From UMGS1696 sp964463375 (GTDB lineage: Bacteria; Bacillota; Clostridia; Oscillospirales; CAG-272), in contig CAYXBQ010000006.1 of assembly GCA_964463375.1 (NCBI GenBank), positions 26,899 through 90,898 on the forward strand: DNA of 64,000 bases, in the 5' to 3' direction. Positions within the stretch are counted from its first letter, which is position 1. Every line of letters starts with the position of its first letter. The notes beneath the pieces are model-generated. The model had not been told where the DNA came from and searched no databases. It was given only the letters and a program-made list of their open reading frames with translations. Both the position numbers and the translations under genes were made by a program. Of this stretch, positions 31,999 through 40,298 are shown one piece after another.

Positions 31999-33465
31999 AT
32001 GTTGATCGCAAGTGCATGGAAAGAAGTATATGAACGGTTCGATACCATCCTGAGCATGGATATCGTGGAAAAGATCCGGGATATGGATCCTATCGTGATC
32101 GATAGACCGGGGAAGGACACGGTGTATGTCCGGCTGCTGGGGGACGTGTGTCCGCAGCAGGGACTGGTGGTGTACACCTCCGCCGCAGATTTTTGCGTGG
32201 CAGAGCAGGAGGGTGCCTACCTGTGCTGTGAGGAAGATGCCGATCTCTATATGCAGACGGGGTTTATCGGCCTGTACGGGATGGAAGCATACGTGAGCCG
32301 GTACAACCAGAATATCCTGCGGGAGCTGGGCATCCATGCCGACGAAAATGACTATCTCCCCTATTTCGCCAAGCTGTCCTACGGCTATGCCCCCGGCAAG
32401 GTCACCACCGCAGAGGCAGAAGAACTGGCAGACATCCTCATGCACGTGGAACGACTGCTGACGGAGCTGGGCGAGATCGACGCTATGCCCGACGGCGTGG
32501 CACTGGTGCGGCAGTTCGATGGGGAGAAAAAGCAGTGGACCAACCGGATCACCGCCCATCCCATCGTGGATATGATGGGGACCTACACCAACGCCGTGCT
32601 GCCGGAGGGGCTGGCGGAGCTGCGGGATACCAAGGGCAAGGGGACCTGGAGCGTGCTGTGTTGGGTGCAGCAGGAGCGCACGGAATGCGAGGGCGGTAAG
32701 AGCGGCTATCGTACCGATGTGCGTGTGTCCACCGTCCGTGGCAGCGTGCAGAAGACCTGTAGCGAGGTCGCATTCCAGCCCATGGAGATCACGGGCGGGG
32801 CCATCTACACCCATCTTATGTCCCTGATCCACAAGCTGGGCAAGCCACAGACCATCCGCTGCGAAACCGAAGAGACCCTGTACAAGCTGCGTCCCTTTGG
32901 CGAGGCGGCCGGGATCTACATCGAAGACCGGGCTATGGACGGTATGGAGGAGCTGGAAGCCATATTTGCCACCGGTGGAGATCGGATCCGGGAGAAGCTG
33001 GCACAGATCGATGCCGGGCTCGAAGACGCAGACGGACAGACACTGGAGGACGTGCTGGACGAGACCTTTGCCATCGTGCGGATGCAAAAGGCGCATTCCT
33101 ATGTGTTCTCCGTGTCTCTGGGCACCGGGCTGTACCGCCACATCCGCATCGATGCCCACGCCACCCTGGCCGACCTGCACCACGCCATCCTGTCTGCCTT
33201 TGGTCTGGCGGAGGACGGACACAGCTATCGATTCCGGCTGCCCGCCAAGGCGCAGTATGACGCTGCCACCGCCGGGGAACAGACCCTTGCAGAGGTGCTG
33301 TTGGTGGGTGACAAGTGCAGCTACAGCCTCGATGGGGGAGACGGCTGGCACTTTACCGCCAAGGTGCTGCGGCAGATCGAGGAGCCTACCGAAGCCGCCA
33401 CGGTGATCCGCAAAAAGGGCGACGACCCGGTGCAGATGCGTGGCTGTGATACTGAGAACAAATGA
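31999..33465 (+). CDS. Protein with C-terminal plasmid pRiA4b ORF-3-like domain
   Basis: 488 residues. The last 130 residues (YVFSVSLGTGLYRHIRIDAHATLADLH, then AFGLAEDGHSYRFRL and VGDKCSYSLDGGDGWHFTAKV) match the pRiA4b ORF-3-like fold, a ubiquitin-like domain first seen on plasmids and transposons. The N-terminal 330 residues look like an uncharacterised domain also found fused to it; I cannot assign a function. AAGGAAG sets the ATG at 31999; a TTG at 31978 is possible. Its stop overlaps the LysR start by 4 bases. Confidence 0.8.
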   Translation: MLIASAWKEVYERFDTILSMDIVEKIRDMDPIVIDRPGKDTVYVRLLGDVCPQQGLVVYTSAADFCVAEQEGAYLCCEEDADLYMQTGFIGLYGMEAYVSRYNQNILRELGIHADENDYLPYFAKLSYGYAPGKVTTAEAEELADILMHVERLLTELGEIDAMPDGVALVRQFDGEKKQWTNRITAHPIVDMMGTYTNAVLPEGLAELRDTKGKGTWSVLCWVQQERTECEGGKSGYRTDVRVSTVRGSVQKTCSEVAFQPMEITGGAIYTHLMSLIHKLGKPQTIRCETEETLYKLRPFGEAAGIYIEDRAMDGMEELEAIFATGGDRIREKLAQIDAGLEDADGQTLEDVLDETFAIVRMQKAHSYVFSVSLGTGLYRHIRIDAHATLADLHHAILSAFGLAEDGHSYRFRLPAKAQYDAATAGEQTLAEVLLVGDKCSYSLDGGDGWHFTAKVLRQIEEPTEAATVIRKKGDDPVQMRGCDTENK

Positions 33466-34352
33466 TTCGATATACAGCATTTTGTAAGGTGGTGGAGCTG
33501 GGCAGCTTTACCAAGGCCGCCGAGACATTGGGCTATACACAGGCCGCCGTCAGTCAGATGATCCGTTCGCTGGAGGAGGAGCTGGGTCTGACTCTGCTCC
33601 ATCGCTCCCACGGCGGCATCCGTCTGACACCGGAGGGGGAGATGATGTACCCTTATATCCAAAAGACCGTGTCCTGCCTCCGTGCCATGGGGGACAAAGC
33701 CAAGGAGATCGGCGATCTGGACGAGGGGGAGATCCGCATCGGTGCCATTTCCAGTATTTCCCAGCACTGGCTTCCCAGCCTGATCAAGAAGTTCGTGACC
33801 CTGTATCCCAATGTCCGGTTCCATTTGTACCAGAGCAACATCTCCCTCATGCGAGACTGGCTGCGAACGGGATACATCGACTTTTGCTTCGTGTACCAAG
33901 AGGCCATACCGGGCTTTCGCAATACCATGCTGGCACGGGACTCCTTTTTGGCGGTCCTGCCGAAGGAGCATCCGCTCTCCCCGCTGCCGTCGCTGTCTCT
34001 GCAAACGCTGGCGGAAATGCCCCTGATCTACGCCGACGAGGGGGACATCAGTGCGGTGCTGTCGGCGTTCCAGAGCCAAAACCTGACCCCCCGGATCCAG
34101 TACAAGGTACACGACGACTACACGATCTTAGCCATGGTGGAGCAGGGATTGGGCATCAGCATCCTGCCGGCCATGGTGCTGGACAGAACGAACTATCAGT
34201 TCACCGCCATCCTCACCAACCCGGTGATCACCCGCCGCATCGGTATCGCCTACCGAGAGCCGGAGCTGCTCCCCATCGCCACCCAACGCTTTTTGACCTT
34301 CCTACAGGAGCACCTTGCCGAATGCATCACCACGGGACAATACACATTATAA
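33462..34352 (+). CDS. LysR-family transcriptional regulator
   Basis: 296 residues. N-terminal winged helix-turn-helix with SFTKAAETLGYTQAAVSQMIRSLEEELGLTLLHR (residues about 15-48), then an effector-binding domain (EGEIRIGAISSISQHWLPSLIKKF onward). Many of these sense small metabolites. The ATG overlaps the TGA of the upstream gene (ATGA), so it is translated together with the pRiA4b-like protein. The target is unknown. Confidence 0.93.
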   Translation: MIRYTAFCKVVELGSFTKAAETLGYTQAAVSQMIRSLEEELGLTLLHRSHGGIRLTPEGEMMYPYIQKTVSCLRAMGDKAKEIGDLDEGEIRIGAISSISQHWLPSLIKKFVTLYPNVRFHLYQSNISLMRDWLRTGYIDFCFVYQEAIPGFRNTMLARDSFLAVLPKEHPLSPLPSLSLQTLAEMPLIYADEGDISAVLSAFQSQNLTPRIQYKVHDDYTILAMVEQGLGISILPAMVLDRTNYQFTAILTNPVITRRIGIAYREPELLPIATQRFLTFLQEHLAECITTGQYTL

Positions 34353-34410
34353 GGCAGAAGTGGGCATAGGATATGGTTTGGCGGCGACGGACGTATGTAT
34401 AGTTTGCAAG

Positions 34411-34450
34411 AAAAAAGTACAGAGGGTCTCACGGGAGATACTCTGTACTT
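34411..34450. terminator. Two-way terminator between LysR and the 109-residue protein
   Basis: AAGTACAGAG pairs perfectly with CTCTGTACTT around an inner GTCTC/GAGAT stem; six A precede it, giving a T run on the minus strand, where it ends the 34495 gene. Confidence 0.85.
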
Positions 34451-34494
34451 CTGCCTTTATATGCGTTTTTGTCAAAGCTGAACCTCTTACCGAA

Positions 34495-34824
34495 TCAGTC
34501 CTCTTGCTTCAGGGCCCGTTCCAGCCAGATGATGCCCAGATCCATGGCGGCGTATAGGCCTTCCTGGATGGACTGCTTTACGATGCGCTGGTGGGTGGGG
34601 AGGCTCGTGTCGGTGTTCATGAGCTGGACTACCACCTTTTCCGGTACCGTCTGTTCCCGGAATTCCTTGGTGGACATGATCACCAGCTGGAGCATAAAGG
34701 GCTCCTCCATGCTGCCGTAGCAAATGATATTTTCTTCCCGTACCAGCGGACGATCCTTGTAAATCAAAAAGTCACCCTGTACGGTGGCGTGTGCTTCTTT
34801 GTTAACCGTATTCTTCTCAGCCAT
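34495..34824 (-). CDS. Conserved hypothetical protein, 109 residues
   Basis: I do not recognise a named family. It begins MAEKNTVNKEAHATVQGDFL, holds KDRPLVREENIICYGSMEEPFML and LQLVIMSTKEFREQTVPEKVVVQL, and ends in an amphipathic helix (GLYAAMDLGIIWLERALKQED). No signal peptide, no metal ligands. It has a perfect consensus promoter and AAAGGAA before the ATG at 34824, so it should be well expressed; the longer frame upstream crosses the promoter and is not used. Confidence 0.75.
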   Translation of the reverse strand: MAEKNTVNKEAHATVQGDFLIYKDRPLVREENIICYGSMEEPFMLQLVIMSTKEFREQTVPEKVVVQLMNTDTSLPTHQRIVKQSIQEGLYAAMDLGIIWLERALKQED

Positions 34825-34868
34825 ATGCGTATTCCTTTCCCTATACGATAAAAAACGTTTCATCCACT

Positions 34869-34897
34869 ATTATACAATAGTTTCCAGCGTTTGTCAA
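34869..34897 (-). promoter_or_regulatory. Promoter of the 109-residue protein gene
   Basis: Perfect TTGACA (34892-34897), 17 bases, perfect TATAAT (34869-34874), minus strand. Confidence 0.92.
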
Positions 34898-34983
34898 TAC
34901 ATAAATTATGGAAAGGTCGGAAATATAATGTTTTGCAGACGCAGCAAGGGGAGAGACAAGGACGGTTTTGTCCCCGCCAAATA

Positions 34984-34997
34984 CAGCTGATCAGCTG
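34984..34997. repeat. Perfect palindrome CAGCTGATCAGCTG
   Basis: A 14-base palindrome just after the cysteine desulfurase gene. Role unknown; no T run follows. Confidence 0.6.
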
Positions 34998-35009
34998 ATG
35001 AGCGGACGG

Positions 35010-36146
35010 TCATGTTGTATCCCGGAGCCTACGCAGCACCGCCACGCACCTGTCGAGCTCCCGCTCCGTGTTGCCATAGCCAAAGCTGACCCGCACGGTG
35101 CCGGTGTCGATGCTGCCGATGGTGCGGTGGGCAAGGGGCGCACAGTGGTACCCACTGCGGACACAGATCCCTTCCGCATCCAGGACAGCGGCGATCCGGG
35201 AGGGTGAGATCCCCTCGATGCCAAAGGACAGCACCGCCCCGCCCGTCTTGCCGTAGAACTCCAGTCCCGGTATCGCCCCTGCCGCCTCCGTGAACCGTTC
35301 CCCAAGGCTGACGGCATGGGCTGCGATCTGCGCAAGCTCCCCACTTTGCCAGAGCCGTAGCCCGGCGTGGAGTCCGGCGATGGCGGGGGTGGGCAGAGTA
35401 CCGGCTTCCAAATGCTCCGGCAGCTCCGTGGGCATGGTGGGATCCAGGGAATGGGTGCCGCTGCCGCCGGTGAGCAGTGGTGCGCAGTCCGGTGCCGACG
35501 GATGGAACAGCAGCAGTCCGACCCCCTGTGGCCCCAGCAGTCCCTTGTGCCCCGGCAGACACAGGGCCGTGATCCCCATGTCCGTCACGTGGATGGGCAA
35601 ATGTCCCCCCGATTGGGCACCGTCCACCACAAACAGCCAGCCATGCTCTCGGCAAAGCTGTCCCACGGCACCGATCGGCTCCACCAGACTGCAAATATTG
35701 GACATGTGTGTGGCGACCACCAGCCGGGTGTTGGGTCTCGCAAGGCGCACAAGGGATGCCAAAACTGCCTCCACGGGACCGGTGGCGTCGTATACGTCAA
35801 AGGTGATACGCCCTTCCGCTGTCAGCCTGTGCAGTGGGCGATACACCGCATTGTGCGCCATATTGTCCACCAGCACGTGATCCCCCGGTCGCAGGAGTCC
35901 CCGGAGTGCCAGATTTAGGCTCATGGTGGCACCGCCGGTGAACACGACCCGCTCCGGTGTGGTGCCAAAGATCGTACCGGCGGTTTCTCGACAATCGTAG
36001 ACCACATCTGCCGCACGTGCCGCCAGCCGGTGTGACCCCCGCCCCGGATTGCCGCCGGATAGCTGCATACAGGTCTCCATGGCACGGCGCACGGCTGGTG
36101 GCTTTGGAAAGCTGGTGGCGGCGTGGTCGAAATAGATGGTTGGCAT
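35010..36146 (-). CDS. Cysteine desulfurase family protein (class V aminotransferase, EF2568-like)
   Basis: 378 residues. IYFDHAATSFPKPPAV at the N terminus, VVDGAQSGGHLPI near 190, the PLP lysine in LPGHKGLLGPQG near 212 and the catalytic Cys in VRSGYHCAPLAH near 338. It should take sulfur (or selenium) from cysteine. HATTS spelling as HAATSFPKP fits the TIGR01977-like group, often found near DUF3343 and selenium genes. GGGAGG, within the end of DUF3343, precedes the ATG at 36146. No iscU or sufC is near. Confidence 0.9.
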   Translation of the reverse strand: MPTIYFDHAATSFPKPPAVRRAMETCMQLSGGNPGRGSHRLAARAADVVYDCRETAGTIFGTTPERVVFTGGATMSLNLALRGLLRPGDHVLVDNMAHNAVYRPLHRLTAEGRITFDVYDATGPVEAVLASLVRLARPNTRLVVATHMSNICSLVEPIGAVGQLCREHGWLFVVDGAQSGGHLPIHVTDMGITALCLPGHKGLLGPQGVGLLLFHPSAPDCAPLLTGGSGTHSLDPTMPTELPEHLEAGTLPTPAIAGLHAGLRLWQSGELAQIAAHAVSLGERFTEAAGAIPGLEFYGKTGGAVLSFGIEGISPSRIAAVLDAEGICVRSGYHCAPLAHRTIGSIDTGTVRVSFGYGNTERELDRCVAVLRRLRDTT

Positions 36147-36148
36147 AG

Positions 36149-36367
36149 TCAGCCTCCCAAAATGTCGCCGTAGGACAGGTGGTGCTTGTCGAATAGGGCT
36201 TTGGCGGCGGCGCAGTGATGGGCGGGGATCTGTAGACCGTAGGCGCAGCCGTGGCGGGTCAGGGAAGGGTCGATGCCCACGAGGGTGTAGGGGATCCCGG
36301 CCTTTTGCAGCAGCCGTCCCCCCTTGGCCGCATAGGTCTGGGAACGCATAGCAATGATACAGTCCAT
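36149..36367 (-). CDS. DUF3343 domain protein
   Basis: 72 residues. CIIAMRSQTYAAKGGRLLQKAGIPY and TRHGCAYGLQI match the DUF3343 pattern (putative Se/S-related small protein; conserved Cys in HGCAYGL). It starts at the ATG at 36367 (AGGAGT upstream) and ends two bases before the desulfurase start, so the pair is one operon. In other genomes this pair goes with selenium metabolism; no selD is in this window. Confidence 0.85.
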   Translation of the reverse strand: MDCIIAMRSQTYAAKGGRLLQKAGIPYTLVGIDPSLTRHGCAYGLQIPAHHCAAAKALFDKHHLSYGDILGG

Positions 36368-36457
36368 AGCTCGATACTCCTGACATGGTGTTTTGGTAGC
36401 AGTATATGCCCGATCCCATGCAGGCGTGCGGGACACAAAAACGAAAGGATAACAACG

Positions 36458-37762
36458 ATGGAGCAAGAAAAAACCTGGACCCTACCGGTGGTGGATATGA
36501 ACAGCGAAGGGATCGGCGTCTGCAAACAGGATGGCATGGTGGTGTTCGTGCCGGGTGCCGTAACGGGAGACGTGATCGAGGTTACCCTCACCGGCAAGCA
36601 AAAGAATTACGCCACCGGCGTATGTCGGCAGCTCTTGACCCCGGCACAGGCACGCATGGAACCGGATTGCCCCTTCTACACCCAGTGCGGCGGCTGTACC
36701 CTGCGGCACATCACCAGAGAGATGGAGCTGACGGTGAAGGAGAACACGGTACGCCAGGCCCTGCGCCGGCTGCACCTGACCAGTGCCGAAGGGGACGTGC
36801 GCCCGATCTTGTCCTCCACCGAATACGGCTACCGAAACAAGGCGGTGTTCCATTTTGACAAGACCGGCACGGTGGGCTACTATGCCCGAGAGAGCCACAA
36901 CGTGCTGCCGGGGAGTGCCAACTGCCGCCTGTTGCCCCCTTTGTTTGGGGAGATCGCCGCTTTTACGGAGCAGTGGCAGTGGCAGTGCATCCCGGTGTCC
37001 TTGTACCTGCGTTGCACCGAAAAGGGCGACTGCACCGTGTCGATCCAGACAAAGGAAGGCTGGCCTAATACCGACCGGGCGGGTCTGCGTGCCTATGCGG
37101 GCGCATTGCGAAGCCGGTTTCCCGCCGTCATCGGTGTGCTCCACAGCGATAGCCCCACCGGCAAATATGCGGTGCCGCAGTATACAGTTGTCGAAGGAGA
37201 ACGATACCTCCACGAGGTGTACGGCGGCCTGACCATGCGGATCTCGCCGGAGGGCTTTTGTCAGGTGAATAAGCGTGGTGCCGAGCAGCTGGCAGAGACG
37301 GTGCTTGCCTTTGCGCAGACGGAAGGAGCCGTGCGGGCGGCAGATCTGTACTGCGGCAGCGGCTTCTTTGGCTTGCAGCTGGCGAAGGCGTACCCGGATT
37401 GGCAGCTGTACGGCATCGAGATCAGCGAAGACTCCATCCGGGATGCCCAGGTGAACCTATTGGAAAACGGACTGACGAACATCCACTTCCGGGCGGGAGA
37501 CGCAGCCATTGCGGGAGAAGGCTACGACGTGGTGGTGATCGATCCCCCCAGAGCCGGCTGCTCCGACAAAATGCGCCGACAGCTGTTGACCATGGCACCG
37601 ACAAAGATCGTGTACGTGTCCTGCAATCCCCAGACCTTGGCACGGGATCTGGCGGCGTTGGTGCAGGGCGGGTACCGGATCGACGCTGTACAGCCCGTGG
37701 ACATGTTCCCCCGCACGGAGCATTGTGAATGTGTCGTATCGCTGACGAAAACGGAAGCATAA
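36458..37762 (+). CDS. rlmD: 23S rRNA (uracil-5-)-methyltransferase RlmD with TRAM domain
   Basis: 434 residues. N-terminal TRAM domain (VVDMNSEGIGVCKQDGMVVFVPGAVTGDV), iron-sulfur ligands in CPFYTQCGGCTLRHI near 71-80, SAM-binding ADLYCGSGFFGLQLA near 302, catalytic VSCNPQTLARDL near 390. It makes 5-methyluridine in rRNA. It is the full-length paralogue of the protein at 20676. GAAAGGA lies before the ATG at 36458; the frame is open upstream but that stretch overlaps the divergent DUF3343 gene. Confidence 0.93.
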   Translation: MEQEKTWTLPVVDMNSEGIGVCKQDGMVVFVPGAVTGDVIEVTLTGKQKNYATGVCRQLLTPAQARMEPDCPFYTQCGGCTLRHITREMELTVKENTVRQALRRLHLTSAEGDVRPILSSTEYGYRNKAVFHFDKTGTVGYYARESHNVLPGSANCRLLPPLFGEIAAFTEQWQWQCIPVSLYLRCTEKGDCTVSIQTKEGWPNTDRAGLRAYAGALRSRFPAVIGVLHSDSPTGKYAVPQYTVVEGERYLHEVYGGLTMRISPEGFCQVNKRGAEQLAETVLAFAQTEGAVRAADLYCGSGFFGLQLAKAYPDWQLYGIEISEDSIRDAQVNLLENGLTNIHFRAGDAAIAGEGYDVVVIDPPRAGCSDKMRRQLLTMAPTKIVYVSCNPQTLARDLAALVQGGYRIDAVQPVDMFPRTEHCECVVSLTKTEA

Positions 37763-37775
37763 AAGGAGAATGAAC

Positions 37776-38462
37776 ATGGAAACAAAAACATTTGAAGGTA
37801 TGGAATGCCAAGGTATGGAATGCCTAATCTACTACCCCCAAAGCTACACCGAAGGCACAAAGTATCCGGTGGTGCTGTTTCTCCACGGTGCCGGTACCTG
37901 GGGGGACGACATTGGCCTGCTGCGGCAGAATCCCTTTCTCCGGGATGCCATCGGTCGCTATGCCGATTACGGCTTTATCACCGTGGCACCCCACTGCAAG
38001 CACGGCACCTGGTTCGACTATTTTGAGCGGCTGCGGCGGCTGACACACACCATCGCTACAGCACCGTATACCGATCCCGCACGGCTGTATCTTGTGGGCA
38101 ACAGCATGGGCGGCTACGGCACCTGGCAGCTTGCCATGAGCATGCCGGACTATTTTGCGGCGATCCTGCCCATTTGCGGCGGCGGTATGGCGTGGAATGC
38201 CGGACAGCTGGTGCACGTGCCGGTGTGGGCGTTCCATGGGGAAAAGGACAATGTGGTCTCTCCGGACGAATCCCGGCGTATGGTGGCAGCGGTCCAGGCC
38301 TGCGGGGGAGATGCCCGACTGACCCTGTATCCCGATGCCGCCCACGATGCCTGGACCCCCACCTACGCCAATGGGGAAGTGTTCGCCTGGCTCTTTGCCC
38401 AGCGGAAACGGGGTGCGCTCCCCCTGCAGGATCCCTACTTGGCAGATGCGATCTACGGATAA
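37776..38462 (+). CDS. Alpha/beta-hydrolase (esterase/prolyl-oligopeptidase type)
   Basis: 228 residues. VVLFLHGAGTWGDD holds the oxyanion HG; the nucleophile is Ser in GNSMGGYGTW near 110; catalytic Asp is likely near GEKDNVVSPDE (155) and His in AAHDAW near 193. This matches the phospholipase/carboxylesterase (LpqC-like) group. No signal peptide. AAAAGGAG fits the ATG at 37776 better than the one at 37770. It follows rlmD by 13 bases. Confidence 0.88.
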   Translation: METKTFEGMECQGMECLIYYPQSYTEGTKYPVVLFLHGAGTWGDDIGLLRQNPFLRDAIGRYADYGFITVAPHCKHGTWFDYFERLRRLTHTIATAPYTDPARLYLVGNSMGGYGTWQLAMSMPDYFAAILPICGGGMAWNAGQLVHVPVWAFHGEKDNVVSPDESRRMVAAVQACGGDARLTLYPDAAHDAWTPTYANGEVFAWLFAQRKRGALPLQDPYLADAIYG

Positions 38463-38479
38463 ACGGAAGGAAGGATCCG

Positions 38480-38989
38480 ATGAAAATTCAATATGAGAAC
38501 TTGACCATCCGGCAAGCCGAGGCCGCAGATGCAAAGCAGCTTGTTGCTTGGTGGAACGATGGTGCGGTGATGGCACACGCAGGCTTTCCCAACGGTTTGG
38601 GAACGACCGAAGAAAAAGTGATCGAAGGACTTTGCAACGGTAAGATGGTCATAGAAGAAGGGGACCGCCGGATCGGGGAGTGCCATTACCGCAACGTGTC
38701 GGACGGCGTAGCAGAGATCGGTATCAAGATCTGTGAAACCGATTGTCAGAACCGTGGTGTCGGCAGAAAGGTTTTGAGTATGCTGATCGGTTGGCTGTTC
38801 CAAAACGGCTATTCCAAAATCGTCCTGGATACCAGCTTGACGAACACAAGAGCGCAGCACGTTTACGAATCCCTTGGCTTTCGCAAGGTGCGAACCACCA
38901 TGGATTCGTGGCAGGATCAGCTCGGGCGGCTTCAGTCATCGGTCGATTACGAATTGGTCGAGGCGGAATTCAACAGTTTTATTGGATGA
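38480..38989 (+). CDS. GNAT-family N-acetyltransferase (RimJ/RimL-like)
   Basis: 169 residues. EIGIKICETDCQNRGVGRKVLSMLIGWLF holds the acetyl-CoA loop (QNRGVG) near 88, and TNTRAQHVYESLGFRKV the final strand near 125. The N-terminal IRQAEAADAKQLVAWWND is typical of the RimJ/RimL group. Substrate unknown. GGAAGGAAGG precedes the ATG at 38480, 17 bases after the esterase stop. Confidence 0.88.
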   Translation: MKIQYENLTIRQAEAADAKQLVAWWNDGAVMAHAGFPNGLGTTEEKVIEGLCNGKMVIEEGDRRIGECHYRNVSDGVAEIGIKICETDCQNRGVGRKVLSMLIGWLFQNGYSKIVLDTSLTNTRAQHVYESLGFRKVRTTMDSWQDQLGRLQSSVDYELVEAEFNSFIG

Positions 38990-39086
38990 AGCCCCATCCT
39001 ATTGCCGACCATCGATCACCCAAACGCCACGCCCACGAAGGCATAGTGCAGCGGTGGGCTGCATGTGGGAATAACACCGCAGCCCC

Positions 39087-39115
39087 TTGCAATCCTTCCG
39101 AAAATATGGTATACT
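39087..39115 (+). promoter_or_regulatory. Promoter of the amidohydrolase gene
   Basis: TTGCAA (39087-39092), 17 bases ending in ATATGG, TATACT (39110-39115). Confidence 0.85.
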
Positions 39116-39152
39116 ATAGTATATCCTGCACAAAAATGAAGGAGTGTTTTCT

Positions 39153-40217
39153 ATGACCATGCGGAAAATAGACGGACATATGCATATCCCTCAGTGGCTG
39201 CGGTTCGATGACAAAACGGCCTTTCAGGTGATCGACGACTATTGCCGGGACTATCATATCGCCTACGTGGACAATATGTGCTGCACCAACAACGCAGACC
39301 TGTGGGACGGCTACGAAATGGATCAGAGCATCTTAGGGGCCATCGCCAAGCTGGAAAGCCCCCATGTGTTCACCCACGGCTGCCTGTGGATCCCCAAAAA
39401 CGGACCGGTGTGCAACTTTGTGGATCAGCTGGAGGAGCTGATGGAAATGGGGCTGGACGGGATCAAGATCTGCGACTTCAAGCCGGATGCCTACAAGCTG
39501 CTCAACGTGGCTGCGCATCTGGACGAGTACGAGGACTACATTTCGGCCTGTGAAAAATACGGTGTGCATATGTGCTGGCACGTGGCTGACCCGGACTTTT
39601 TCTGGGACGGCGACAAGGTGTCCCAGGAGATCAAAAGCTTAGGCTGGTTCTACGGAAACGGCACCTATCCCGCCTACGATGCCCTCATGGACTACGCCTA
39701 CGGTCTGCTGGATCGGCACCCGAAGCTGCACGTGCAGCTGGCCCACGCCTTTTTCCACTCGGAGGAGCCGGACAAGCTGGAGGCACTGCTGCAAAAGCAT
39801 CCGAATGTGCAGATCGACTTAGCACCCGGCGGGGAAATGTTCAACGGCTACCGGCACCACTATGACAAATGGTACCGCATCTTCCGCACCTATTCCGACC
39901 GGTTCGTCTACGCCACGGACACCTCCACCACCTACGACGACAGCGGTCTGGAATACTTAGCGGAAAGCGTATGGCGGTTTTTGGCAACGGACGACCGGTT
40001 CGACTACTCCGACAGCGTGCAGATCCACGGGATCGCCCTGGATGGGGAGCAGCTTGAGAATATTTTATACAACAACCATGCCCGTGCCGTGGGGGACAAG
40101 CCGAAGCCCATCCACAAGCCGGCGCTGAAACGGTACATCGACCGCCACCTGCCGGATATGCCGGATTCCCAAAACAAGCGTAAGATCGAAGCATATTATC
40201 GAAAAGAACTGCTGTAA
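39153..40217 (+). CDS. Amidohydrolase-2 family protein
   Basis: 354 residues. The HxH metal motif lies at the start (KIDGHMHIPQW); CWHVADPDFFWDG near 145 and VQLAHAFFHSEE near 195 give the next His residues, and YATDTST near 255 holds the last Asp. This is the TIM-barrel layout of amidohydrolase-2 enzymes (decarboxylases, lactonases). The substrate is not evident. GAAGGAG precedes the ATG at 39153. It is followed by a two-way terminator, so it stands alone. Confidence 0.85.
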   Translation: MTMRKIDGHMHIPQWLRFDDKTAFQVIDDYCRDYHIAYVDNMCCTNNADLWDGYEMDQSILGAIAKLESPHVFTHGCLWIPKNGPVCNFVDQLEELMEMGLDGIKICDFKPDAYKLLNVAAHLDEYEDYISACEKYGVHMCWHVADPDFFWDGDKVSQEIKSLGWFYGNGTYPAYDALMDYAYGLLDRHPKLHVQLAHAFFHSEEPDKLEALLQKHPNVQIDLAPGGEMFNGYRHHYDKWYRIFRTYSDRFVYATDTSTTYDDSGLEYLAESVWRFLATDDRFDYSDSVQIHGIALDGEQLENILYNNHARAVGDKPKPIHKPALKRYIDRHLPDMPDSQNKRKIEAYYRKELL

Positions 40218-40252
40218 TGCAAAAGCTGCCCAATTTCGTGCGATACTGCCGC

Positions 40253-40286
40253 AAAAAAACGCCGGATGTTGGATCCAGCGTTTTTG
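40253..40286. terminator. Two-way terminator (amidohydrolase / symporter)
   Basis: AAAAACGCCGGAT pairs with GATCCAGCGTTTTT (two small mismatches), loop GTTG; runs of A and T on the two sides. Confidence 0.9.
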
Positions 40287-40298
40287 TTTTGCGATATT

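Noticed and set aside
34928..34990. Twenty-codon plus frame (MFCRRSKGRDKDGFVPAKYS)
   Set aside because: No ribosome site at a sensible distance and no other support; it may be a relic of a longer gene.
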